A stretch of DNA of 11,008 bases from Candidatus Avimicrobium faecavium (GCA_904419105.1 CAJFQR010000042.1:1-11008), one strand, 5' to 3'. Positions 1 to 6,248 are shown, counted from the first letter of the stretch. Numbers and translations: made by a program. Notes: generated by a model not told the origin, from the letters alone.

Positions 1-72
1 GAGGAAGACATGAGTATTAGTTTGGACAATGAAGAACAAGTCGAATCCGTCTGCCTCCTCACCCGCTCCTGA
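1..72 (+). CDS. C-terminal tail of an unidentified protein (5' end outside window)
   Basis: Reading frame 1 is open from the first base and ends in TGA at 70-72. It encodes a 23-residue tail with an acidic stretch (EEDMSISLDNEEQ) and the ending CLLTRS. It is followed seven bases later by a strong hairpin terminator, as expected at the 3' end of a transcription unit converging on the minus-strand operon. There is too little protein to assign a family. An alternative is a 20-residue ORF from the ATG at 10, since GAGGA lies just upstream, but its spacing of about 4 nt is short and continuation of an upstream gene is more likely. Confidence 0.5.
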   Translation, partial: EEDMSISLDNEEQVESVCLLTRS

Positions 73-78
73 CGGTAC

Positions 79-107
79 AAAAAGCTCCCCCCGTGGGGAG
101 CTTTTTT
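79..107. terminator. Bidirectional intrinsic terminator
   Basis: A perfect 12-bp stem (79-90 AAAAAGCTCCCC with 95-106 GGGGAGCTTTTT) closes a 4-nt loop, CCGT. The stem carries A/T runs at its base, so either strand reads a GC-rich hairpin followed by five or six Ts. It sits between the end of the + strand tail (72) and the end of the minus-strand DUF4340 gene (123), so it can stop both convergent transcripts. Confidence 0.93.
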
Positions 108-122
108 CATCTGTCCCTTTTC

Positions 123-1520
123 TCAACCCAGGACGATGGCGTTCACTGCTTCGATCAGCGTCACCACCTGAGTCCGGGGCACCAGTGCCACAGAAGTACC
201 GTCGACCACCGCCAGGCAGTTCGAACCGTCCACCCGGTAGAGGGACAGCGACACCTCAGGTCCGCCCTCCAGATCCAGTGTGGCGGTCAGGCTGATCTCC
301 TCGGTGCCGGTGGGATCGTCACCGGTGAAGGCATCCGCCTCCAGCGCTCCCATGGCCTGGAGCAGATCGCCGGCGTCGATCTCTTCGCCGTCATAGGAGA
401 AGGTGCGCTCCTCCCCGTCCCCTTCAGAGGTGAGGGAATAGGTCTGCCCCTGCAGCGTGACGCTCAGGGCGGCGATATTTTCGGTCTCCGCCGGGAAGAT
501 CTCCTGGTGCCGCAGATCACTGATCCCGGCTGCCATCAGCGAGAGGTAGCTGCTGCCGTCGATCTGGTAGAGGATCGGCGAATCGCCCACCCGGGCGTAG
601 GCGGTAACCGTCTCCTCACCGGAGCTCGTCCCGGAACCGGTGCCGCCGCTCTCCGCCGCGGCGGCCTCCTCCGGGTCCCGGGCCAGCGCGATGGCAAAGC
701 TCTTCTCCTCACTGGTTCCGTCCTCTGCCGTCTCGGTATAGTCCACCGTAATGGTCAGATCCGGGGAATCCAGCCCGCAGCCGGCGATCTCCTCCTCGGT
801 GGCGTTGTAGGTCACATAGCCGTTCAACCGGAGGTTTTTCAGGATCAGCAGGTAGTCCTCCACCCGGTCGGTATCCAGCGGCAGACCGTCGGCAAAGTAG
901 CGGTCCTCATCTCGATAGCTCGTTCCGTTCTCCTCCAGGGTGAACGAATAGTTCTCCGCCCCGGAGAAGGTCACCGCCGTCACCGTCTCAAAATCGGGGA
1001 CTGCATCGTTTTGGATCAGATCGGCCAGCGTGGTATCAAATTCGTCCAGCGGATCGGAGACAGCGAGATAGACCTTCCCATCGCCGATGGAGACATAGCG
1101 CTGCTCATCCATCGTACTGTAATCGCCGAGCAGGATGGTGTAGTCTCCGCCCTCGGTGGTGAGCTCGATGGTGCACACCGGATCGTCCAGGCCGTACTCC
1201 GAAAGGCTGGCCGGCTCCTCGATGATGAAGGCCGCCCCCATCGCCTCAAAGGGCGAGAGCAGCTGGTCCATCTTCTCCGGGTCCACCGGGAAGGCGGTAT
1301 CGGCATCGTAAACCCAGTCCCCGTCCCGGTGGAAGGCGTAGGAGTTGTTGCCATATTCCCAGGACACCGACTGCACCGTCTCCGGATCGATGGAGAGCAC
1401 CACCTCCCCGCTCTCCCGGATGGCGTCCTGTGTGGTCTGGATGCGGCTGAGCACGACGACCCCGATACAGGCCGCAGCGGCGGCACAGCCCAATGCCGCA
1501 AGGCGTTTAGTGCGATTCAT
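123..1520 (-). CDS. Membrane-anchored DUF4340 protein, three tandem modules
   Basis: A 465-residue protein. The chosen ATG (1520) has AGGAGG at 1528-1533 with 7-nt spacing; an in-frame ATG 12 codons upstream has no such site. The N-terminus is a short basic stretch (MNRTKR) then a hydrophobic segment (about 8-25), giving a signal anchor with the rest outside. The exterior part looks like three related modules (about 41-170, 178-330, 346-455). Each has beta-strand pairs, a (P)xD..LL helix and a late YL-type strand; GLD(D/S)P turns occur in the first two (109-114, 249-253). A low-complexity Ala/Glu/Gly/Ser linker lies near 284-301. DUF4340 proteins often follow GldG-like genes in ABC-2 operons; their role is unknown. 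It is the last gene of the operon and overlaps the GldG-like gene by 14 nt. Family call is firm, function is not. Confidence 0.88.
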   Translation of the reverse strand: MNRTKRLAALGCAAAAACIGVVVLSRIQTTQDAIRESGEVVLSIDPETVQSVSWEYGNNSYAFHRDGDWVYDADTAFPVDPEKMDQLLSPFEAMGAAFIIEEPASLSEYGLDDPVCTIELTTEGGDYTILLGDYSTMDEQRYVSIGDGKVYLAVSDPLDEFDTTLADLIQNDAVPDFETVTAVTFSGAENYSFTLEENGTSYRDEDRYFADGLPLDTDRVEDYLLILKNLRLNGYVTYNATEEEIAGCGLDSPDLTITVDYTETAEDGTSEEKSFAIALARDPEEAAAAESGGTGSGTSSGEETVTAYARVGDSPILYQIDGSSYLSLMAAGISDLRHQEIFPAETENIAALSVTLQGQTYSLTSEGDGEERTFSYDGEEIDAGDLLQAMGALEADAFTGDDPTGTEEISLTATLDLEGGPEVSLSLYRVDGSNCLAVVDGTSVALVPRTQVVTLIEAVNAIVLG

Positions 1521-2961
1521 TCTGGAGCCTCCTTCTGCGAAGGACCACCACGACACCGAGGCCGAGATAGCACAGCGGGAAGACGCCGATCATCAGCGTC
1601 TTGAGCAGCGACGAGGTGGAATCGCTGATGGTGAGATAGTTGTAGTTCAGGCTCTTGGCCCGGATGGACATCGACCCGGTCTCCCCGACCAGCGAGGTCA
1701 GGGCGTTCATCGTCAGATTGACATTGGCACCGGAGGAGATGGCATTGTAGCTGTCATCGAGGAACGCCGACGAGCCAAACCAGATCAGTTCACCGTCGTT
1801 TTCGGTGATCACCGACACCGCCAATGCGAACGGACCGTCGGTGTCGCCGTCCTCCTTCTCATAGGTGGTGATGTCGTAGCCATCCGCCTTGGAGAAGGAG
1901 GCCTCCGACGAGGAGAGCAGCGTGGTGACGCCGCTGGACGCCGACGAGGTATCCAGCCCCTGTGCGATGGAAAAGACCGGTGTATACCCCTCTTCGGTGA
2001 GGGGATCGGTGATGTCATCGGCGGCCATCTCCGGCAGCAGCGCATAGGGCAGCTGGAAGGCATACCGCTCCCGGTCGCCCTCCACCACCAGGCCGTCCAC
2101 CGGTTCCACACCGTGGCTGGTCAGCAGGGTCTCCAGATTTTCCAGCGGCGTGTCCACCGCCGGCCCGGAAAAGACCAGTACCTTTCCGCCGGCGTTCAGA
2201 TAGTCCTGCAGCAGCGTGACCTCTTCGTCGGCCAGGTCGCTCTGCGGTCCATAGATCAGGATGCAGTCGGCATCCTCGGGTATGGCATCCACCGTCAGCA
2301 GCGAAAGAGCTGCGGTCTCATAGTTCTCCCGCTCGATCTGGCTCTGGAAGGTGGAGGGCAGCTCGCTCTCTCCGTGGCCCTCGAGCAGATAGATCTTCGG
2401 CACATCCTCGGTGGTGACATAGTTGATGGCCGAAGTGAGCGCCCCCTCCCCGTCAAAGGAGGTGGTATAGGCGTAGGAGTAGATGTCCAGGTCGGTGGGG
2501 TAGATCTCATTGTAGGCGATGTACCGGCTGCGGTCACCGCATTCCACCACCAGCGAGTTGTTCTGGACCGTCTCGTCGGTGTACTGCTCGGCAAAGGTCG
2601 GGTAGACATCGGGGTTGCGCTTTTCCACCTTGATGTGGTCGGAAAGAGCCTCATAATTGGCCAGCAGGTTCTCCACCACCCGATCCTCCGCTCCGGACTG
2701 GACGATCCAATAGACGGTAACATCGTCGGTGAGGGCGCTGAGCACCGATTTGGTGTTGCTGGTCACCGAGTAGAGCTTTGCGGCGCTGATGTCATAGCGC
2801 GTCATTGTAGACGGCAGCATCCCGGCGATGAGGTTTACCGCCACGGCGATGACCAGCACCAGTGCGGTCATCACCAGCGAATAGCCGCCGGCCCGCAGCG
2901 CCAGGGAGCTGCCCTCCTTCGGCGCATCCGGGTCCCGGCGGAAGGGATTTTTCCACTGCAT
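1507..2961 (-). CDS. GldG-like ABC transporter auxiliary protein
   Basis: A 484-residue protein of the GldG/ABC_transp_aux type. A basic cytoplasmic N-terminus leads to a transmembrane segment (about 24-50). A large extracytoplasmic region follows, with the family pattern YDISAAKLYSVT (56-67), a thioredoxin-like part, the turn YLLEGHGE (191-198) and a receiver-like fold (ILIYGPQSDL, 234-243, then AGGKVLVFSGPA). The C-terminal transmembrane helix (about 453-474) ends in RRRR. In Bacteroidetes, GldG works with GldA and GldF in gliding; in Firmicutes such proteins accompany ABC-2 exporters of unknown substrate. The ATG overlaps the permease stop as TGATG, with AGGAGG 8 nt upstream, implying translational coupling. 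The name gldG is avoided because gliding is not implied. Confidence 0.9.
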   Translation of the reverse strand: MQWKNPFRRDPDAPKEGSSLALRAGGYSLVMTALVLVIAVAVNLIAGMLPSTMTRYDISAAKLYSVTSNTKSVLSALTDDVTVYWIVQSGAEDRVVENLLANYEALSDHIKVEKRNPDVYPTFAEQYTDETVQNNSLVVECGDRSRYIAYNEIYPTDLDIYSYAYTTSFDGEGALTSAINYVTTEDVPKIYLLEGHGESELPSTFQSQIERENYETAALSLLTVDAIPEDADCILIYGPQSDLADEEVTLLQDYLNAGGKVLVFSGPAVDTPLENLETLLTSHGVEPVDGLVVEGDRERYAFQLPYALLPEMAADDITDPLTEEGYTPVFSIAQGLDTSSASSGVTTLLSSSEASFSKADGYDITTYEKEDGDTDGPFALAVSVITENDGELIWFGSSAFLDDSYNAISSGANVNLTMNALTSLVGETGSMSIRAKSLNYNYLTISDSTSSLLKTLMIGVFPLCYLGLGVVVVLRRRRLQNESH

Positions 2962-3824
2962 CAGTTATACCTCCTCTTCTCCATCGACTGCGCCGACAAA
3001 AACAGGAACACTCCGATGACGGTGAGATAGCAGACTACCGATGTCAGGTCGAAGACGCCGCTGACAAACGGTGTGAACCGCTCAAAGAGCGAGAGGGCGG
3101 TCATCACCTCGGGCAGCAGGCCCTCCAGGGCCGTCGGATCCAAAAAGCTGACGGCGATCAGCCCCAGGATGAGCACCAGCGCCGTGCCAAAGGCGAGATT
3201 TTCACTGCGGGTGAGCACCCAGATCACCGCTGCCAGCGCCAGGACGGCCGCAAGAAGCGCCAACATCGAGCCCACTGCCGTCGAGGAGACATACTCCGAG
3301 AGCGGCACACTGTAATAGTTGAAGAGGATCACGGCAATGCCCAACCCCGCCGCCAGACCCTGGTTCTCGGTCAGCGAGGAGAGGAACATCCCCACCGCCA
3401 GCAGCGCCGCGCCGAGCAGGAAGAAGGCGAAGATCGACCCGTAGGAGGTGGGCAGATACACCTCACCAAACCGGGCGAAGATCAGCGGATAGACGCTGAT
3501 GATGGCCAGCGGGATCAGATAGAGCACCAGCAGTGCCAGGTATTTGCCGGTGATGACCTGCACGGTGGTGATGGGAAGCGAATAGAGCAGCTGATCGGTG
3601 CGCTGGCGGCGCTCCTCGGCGAGGACACGCATCGTCAGCACCGGTACGATGACTACGAACACCAGCAGCGAATAGCTGAGCACATACTCAAAGTTGGAGA
3701 CTGCGGCGTTGAGGTTGTAGAGCATCGACCCGAAACCGACCACCAGCAGCAGGAATGCGCCGAACACATAGGCGGTCAGCGAATGGAAGTACCCACGGAG
3801 TTCATGCCGAAAGACTGCACTCAT
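2961..3824 (-). CDS. ABC-2 type permease, GldF-like
   Basis: A 287-residue, very hydrophobic protein with about six transmembrane helices (near 17-36, 46-66, 92-115, 126-150, 186-232 as a pair, and 262-280). Between helices 2 and 3 is the ABC-2 cytoplasmic coupling motif, here MRVLAEERRQRTDQLLYSLP (65-84), followed by the GKYLA pattern. This is typical of GldF/NosY-like permeases that pair with a separate ATPase. The start overlaps the ATPase stop as ATGA. Two AGGAGG copies lie upstream, at 8 nt and 1 nt; only the first is well placed. It should form the membrane channel of the complex with the adjacent ATPase and the GldG-like protein. The substrate cannot be read from the sequence. Confidence 0.92.
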   Translation of the reverse strand: MSAVFRHELRGYFHSLTAYVFGAFLLLVVGFGSMLYNLNAAVSNFEYVLSYSLLVFVVIVPVLTMRVLAEERRQRTDQLLYSLPITTVQVITGKYLALLVLYLIPLAIISVYPLIFARFGEVYLPTSYGSIFAFFLLGAALLAVGMFLSSLTENQGLAAGLGIAVILFNYYSVPLSEYVSSTAVGSMLALLAAVLALAAVIWVLTRSENLAFGTALVLILGLIAVSFLDPTALEGLLPEVMTALSLFERFTPFVSGVFDLTSVVCYLTVIGVFLFLSAQSMEKRRYN

Positions 3825-4789
3825 GCCTCCTGCCTCCTCTCTTCTATAGATATCGGGTCAGCTTCGGTGAGCTCCAGGAAGATCTCCTCCAGATCCGCTT
3901 TCTTGACCCGCATCTCCAACAGCGGCTCCCCGGCGGCGGCAAAGGCAAGGAACACCGCCCGGGAGAGGGCGTAGAGGTCCTCCCCTTCGGCCCGGACCGT
4001 ACCGGTGAGGCGGCTGCCGTCGGCGGTGCAGGCCACATCGGTCACCCCCGGGACCTCCGCCAGGATCGCCCGGAAGCGTTCCTCCGGCAGATCGGCGACG
4101 AGGATCAGTTCGCCGGGGGTGGTGAGCAGCTTCTCCAGGTTTTCCGGCGTGTCAAAGGCGATGAGCCGGCCGTGGGCGATGATGAGGATGCGGTCACACA
4201 TGGCCTGCACCTCTGAGAGAATATGGGAGGAGAGGATCACCGTGTGTCTCTCCCCCAGGCTGCGGATCAGCTCCCGGATCTCCAGGATTTGGATTGGATC
4301 CAGACCGACGGTGGGCTCGTCGAGGATAACCACCTCCGGGTTGCCGAGCAGCGCCTGGGCAATGCCCACCCGCTGCCGGTACCCCTTGGACAGGGCCCGG
4401 ATCACCCGGTGGCGCATCGGTTCAAGGCGGGTGACCTCGATAACCTCGTCGATCTGGGTTTCCAGCTCCCCGCCCCGCAACCCCTTGGCCTCCCCGACAA
4501 AGCGCAGGTACTCCTCCGGCGTCTCCCCGAGATAGAGGGGAGGCTGCTCCGGCAGGTAGCCGATGCGCCGCCTGGCCTCCATCGGCTCCTCAAAGATGTC
4601 AAAGCCGTCGATCTTCACATGGCCTTCGGTGGCTGACAGGCAGCCGGTCATCATATTCATCGTGGTGGATTTCCCGGCGCCGTTCGGCCCGAGAAAACCG
4701 TAGACATGCCCCTCCCCGATGGTAAAGGAGAGGTCGTCCACCGCGGTGAACGATCCATACCGTTTGGTCAGGTGTTCCACTGTGATCAA
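3821..4789 (-). CDS. ABC transporter ATPase, GldA/CcmA-like, TTG start
   Basis: A 322-residue ATPase, first gene of the operon. Visible motifs: Walker A GPNGAGKST (34-42), Q-loop Gln82 in YLPEQPPLY, signature LSKGYRQR (133-140), Walker B VVILDEPTVGLDP (153-165) and H-loop His189 in ILSSHILSEV. The last roughly 100 residues form the C-terminal extension typical of ABC-2 exporter ATPases. I chose TTG at 4789 because AGGAGG (4799-4804) is 9 nt upstream and the protein then begins MITVEHLTKRYG, as GldA-like proteins do. Starting at 4864 would add 25 atypical residues (rich in Arg and Cys) encoded by the leader hairpin DNA. It energises the permease encoded next, with which it overlaps by 4 nt. 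Confidence 0.94.
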   Translation of the reverse strand: MITVEHLTKRYGSFTAVDDLSFTIGEGHVYGFLGPNGAGKSTTMNMMTGCLSATEGHVKIDGFDIFEEPMEARRRIGYLPEQPPLYLGETPEEYLRFVGEAKGLRGGELETQIDEVIEVTRLEPMRHRVIRALSKGYRQRVGIAQALLGNPEVVILDEPTVGLDPIQILEIRELIRSLGERHTVILSSHILSEVQAMCDRILIIAHGRLIAFDTPENLEKLLTTPGELILVADLPEERFRAILAEVPGVTDVACTADGSRLTGTVRAEGEDLYALSRAVFLAFAAAGEPLLEMRVKKADLEEIFLELTEADPISIEERRQEA

Positions 4790-4798
4790 TGGATCATA

Positions 4799-4804
4799 CC
4801 TCCT
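4799..4804 (-). promoter_or_regulatory. Ribosome binding site deciding a TTG start
   Basis: The minus strand reads TAAGGAGGT here, 9 nt before the TTG at 4789. No in-frame ATG has comparable placement: those of the longer reading frame lie upstream of this site. An out-of-frame ATG one base after AGGAGG opens only three codons (Met-Ile-His-stop) and is too close to be used efficiently. Confidence 0.8.
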
Positions 4805-4808
4805 TACA

Positions 4809-4824
4809 GGCGCCATCCGGCGCC
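4809..4824 (-). promoter_or_regulatory. Leader hairpin just upstream of the ABC ATPase RBS
   Basis: GGCGCC-ATCC-GGCGCC forms a 6-bp GC-only stem with a 4-nt loop. In the minus-strand transcript it ends 4 nt before the SD. A second possible stem (GCCGC with GCGGC, about 4821-4838) shares bases with it, so the two would be mutually exclusive. A control role is inference. Confidence 0.4.
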
Positions 4825-4887
4825 GCATATTGCAGCGGCAGGCTGAGAGAAAAACCCCTTTCACCTATACCGCAAAAAACGGGAGAA

Positions 4888-4907
4888 TGTTGCAGAAAAA
4901 TGCAACA
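4888..4907. repeat. Inverted repeat TGTTGCA-N6-TGCAACA
   Basis: Perfect 7-bp arms (4888-4894 and 4901-4907) flank GAAAAA. The 20-bp element lies about 100 nt upstream of the ABC ATPase start. Its size and spacing suit either a dimeric repressor operator or an RNA hairpin in the leader. I do not recognise the box. Confidence 0.5.
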
Positions 4908-4940
4908 CTTTCGGCCCAAAATAAAAAAAGACCGGAACAT

Positions 4941-4998
4941 TCTCTGTTTCGCACAAATAACAGAAGCTGTTATCTGAAATAATTATTCAAAACAGAGA
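4941..4998. repeat. Nested inverted repeats (operator or leader structure)
   Basis: Outer arms TCTCTGTTT (4941-4949) and AAACAGAGA (4990-4998) are perfect 9-bp complements. Inside them lies a second dyad, ATAACAG-AAG-CTGTTAT (4957-4973), with 7-bp arms. On the minus strand the structure is followed, after 11 nt, by a T-rich run at 4920-4928. That resembles an attenuator, though the gap is too long for a standard intrinsic terminator. Confidence 0.5.
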
Positions 4999-5030
4999 GT
5001 ATTTTTCTGCGCGGCCGCATCAAAATCAGA

Positions 5031-5046
5031 GCGGTCCATAGACCGC
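5031..5046. repeat. Short hairpin GCGGTC-CATA-GACCGC
   Basis: A perfect 6-bp stem with a 4-nt loop in the AT/GC transition of the divergent region. No T tract follows on either strand, so it is not an intrinsic terminator. It would lie in the ABC operon leader if the promoter at 5137-5164 is used. Confidence 0.4.
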
Positions 5047-5136
5047 AGGCGGATGCCGGTTAAGGAAGAGTATAGCCGTTTTCGCTTAAATCAAACTAAA
5101 ACAGGGCCGCCGAAAAGGGAAAGGACAGCTCCGCCT

Positions 5137-5164
5137 ATTTTATCCAAAACCGCTGATCTGTGAA
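5137..5164 (-). promoter_or_regulatory. Candidate sigma-A promoter for the ABC operon
   Basis: The minus strand reads TTCACA (5164-5159), 16 nt, then TAAAAT (5142-5137): five of six matches to each consensus, though with slightly short spacing. Transcription would start near 5130 and give a leader of about 340 nt carrying the dyads listed here. I saw no better promoter nearer the gene, but AT-rich DNA makes chance matches possible. Confidence 0.4.
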
Positions 5165-5235
5165 GGAATCGAGCAGATTCGATGGCCAAACCGAGAACCT
5201 TCTTCCGCAATCCTGTGAACGATTTGAAGGAATCG
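5161..5235. repeat. Direct repeat TGAAGGAATCG, two copies
   Basis: The 11-mer TGAAGGAATCG occurs exactly at 5161-5171 and 5225-5235, 64 bp apart. The first copy overlaps the -35 of the candidate ABC promoter; the second lies about 40 bp upstream of the candidate radical SAM promoter. Repeated sites at both promoters could bind a shared regulator; this is inference. Confidence 0.4.
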
Positions 5236-5240
5236 TGAAA

Positions 5241-5256
5241 TGGAAAAAGTTTTCCA
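5241..5256. promoter_or_regulatory. Operator-like dyad TGGAAAA-AG-TTTTCCA
   Basis: A 16-bp near-palindrome with perfect 7-bp arms and a 2-nt centre, ending 18 bp before the candidate -35 at 5275. The position suits an activator or repressor site for the radical SAM/CorA operon. No cognate regulator is visible. Confidence 0.45.
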
Positions 5257-5274
5257 CCCTAAGTCCGCCTGTGA

Positions 5275-5303
5275 TTGACCGGGCCCGGCGGAAGTGATAG
5301 GAT
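5275..5303 (+). promoter_or_regulatory. Candidate sigma-A promoter for the radical SAM/CorA operon
   Basis: TTGACC (5275-5280), exactly 17 nt, then TAGGAT (5298-5303). The -35 matches TTGACA at five of six positions and the -10 matches TATAAT at four. Transcription would begin near 5310, giving a leader of about 28 nt before the TTG start at 5338. Confidence 0.5.
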
Positions 5304-5323
5304 AAGAGGAGGAATTTTTTCTC

Positions 5324-5330
5324 GGGAGGG
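5324..5330 (+). promoter_or_regulatory. Ribosome binding site deciding a TTG start
   Basis: GGGAGGG lies 7 nt before TTG 5338. A second SD-like AGGAGG at 5307-5312 has no start codon at usable distance. An in-frame TTG at 5275 has no SD and coincides with the candidate -35. Confidence 0.7.
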
Positions 5331-5337
5331 ACGCTGC

Positions 5338-6234
5338 TTGACCATACACAACTGCCGCATCTGCCCGCGCAGCTGCGGCGCCGACCGCTCCGGCGGCGAG
5401 ACCGGCTTCTGCGGTGTGGCCGGTGAGGAGATTTACGCCGCCCGGGCGGCGCTGCACCTCTGGGAAGAACCCTGTATCTCCGGGGAGAGCGGATCCGGGG
5501 CGGTGTTCTTCACCGGCTGCCCGCTGCGGTGCGTCTACTGCCAGAACTACCACATCGCCCGGGCGGAGGTGGGCAGGGCCATCAGCGTCCGGCGGCTGGC
5601 AGAGATCTTTCTCGAGCTGCAGGCGGAAGGCGCCGCCAACATCAACCTGGTAACCCCGACCCACTACACCTATTCGATCATCGAAGCCGTAACCCTTGCC
5701 AGGGACAAGGGGCTGGTGCTGCCCATCGTCTACAACTGCGGCGGCTATGAAAAGGTGGAGACGCTGCGGGACCTGGAGGGGATCGTGGACATCTACCTCA
5801 CCGACTTCAAATACCTGGACCCCCGGCCGGCCCGGGACTATTCCCGGGCGCCGGACTATCCGGAGGTGGCCAGGGCGGCGCTGGCCGAGATGGTACGCCA
5901 GCAGCCGGCGCTGCAGTATGACGAAAAGGGACTGCTGCAGAAGGGGGTCATCGTGCGGCATCTGCTGCTGCCCGGCGAGGTGCTGGGCGCCAAAGCGGTG
6001 GTGCGCTACCTCTACCGCACCTATGGAGACAACATTATCCTGAGCCTGATGAGCCAGTACACCCCACTGCCGCAGGTGGCGGAGATCCCGGCGCTGAACC
6101 GCAAGGTGACCGAGCGGGAATACCGCAGCCTGACCGACTACGCCGCCGGCCTTGGGGTGAGCCGCTGCTACATCCAGGAGGGAGATCCGGCGCAGGAGAG
6201 CTTTATCCCGGCTTTTGACTTCGAGGGGCTGTAA
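5338..6234 (+). CDS. Radical SAM protein, PflX-type (COG1313-like)
   Basis: A 298-residue protein starting at TTG, then TIHNCRICPRSCG. The radical SAM cluster motif CxxxCxxC is present as CPLRCVYC (Cys61, Cys65, Cys68) in FFTGCPLRCVYCQNY, typical of pyruvate-formate-lyase-activase homologues. An N-terminal cysteine set (Cys6, Cys9, Cys13, Cys25; CRICPRSCGADR...GFCG) marks the PflX subgroup and could bind a second cluster or zinc. The motifs LVTPTHYT (104-111) and VYNCGGYE (131-138) also fit. No PFL-like or other obvious target gene is in the window, so its substrate is unknown. Other enzymes with PflA-like folds include glycyl radical enzyme activases. It is first in an operon with the CorA-like gene, which begins 28 nt downstream. 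Confidence 0.88.
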   Translation: MTIHNCRICPRSCGADRSGGETGFCGVAGEEIYAARAALHLWEEPCISGESGSGAVFFTGCPLRCVYCQNYHIARAEVGRAISVRRLAEIFLELQAEGAANINLVTPTHYTYSIIEAVTLARDKGLVLPIVYNCGGYEKVETLRDLEGIVDIYLTDFKYLDPRPARDYSRAPDYPEVARAALAEMVRQQPALQYDEKGLLQKGVIVRHLLLPGEVLGAKAVVRYLYRTYGDNIILSLMSQYTPLPQVAEIPALNRKVTEREYRSLTDYAAGLGVSRCYIQEGDPAQESFIPAFDFEGL

Positions 6235-6248
6235 AACGCCGGCGCAAG

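Larger units (their letters stand above)
4790..5337. other. Divergent intergenic region with many dyads
   Basis: These 548 bases separate two divergent operons and hold no convincing gene. The middle (about 4860-5000) is clearly more AT-rich than its surroundings. It contains at least six inverted repeats: 4809-4824, 4888-4907, 4957-4973 nested within 4941-4998, 5031-5046 and 5241-5256. It also holds an exact 11-bp direct repeat (5161-5171 and 5225-5235) and one candidate promoter in each direction. I recognise no riboswitch class, tRNA or known regulator box. The density of symmetric elements suggests regulation of one or both operons, but no regulator gene is in the window. Confidence 0.6.

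Noticed and set aside
93..3974. Long + strand open frames (93-1604, 1345-3030, 2862-3974) antisense to the ABC operon
   Set aside because: They are mirror frames of high-GC genes. Their proteins are rich in Arg, Gly, His and Gln, match no family I know and lack SD sites, while the minus frames have clear families and SDs.
4786..4797. Three-codon upstream ORF (ATG ATC CAT TGA, minus strand) overlapping the ABC ATPase start
   Set aside because: Its ATG is only one base after AGGAGG, too close for normal initiation; it is probably chance.
4790..4864. 25-residue N-terminal extension of the ABC ATPase
   Set aside because: The extension is Arg/Cys-rich and unlike the family, and lies across a leader hairpin. 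TTG 4789 has an ideally placed AGGAGG and gives the family N-terminus.
5275..5337. Longer start (TTG 5275) for the radical SAM protein
   Set aside because: No SD upstream, and the TTG coincides with the candidate -35. TTG 5338 has GGGAGGG at 7 nt and matches the family N-terminus.
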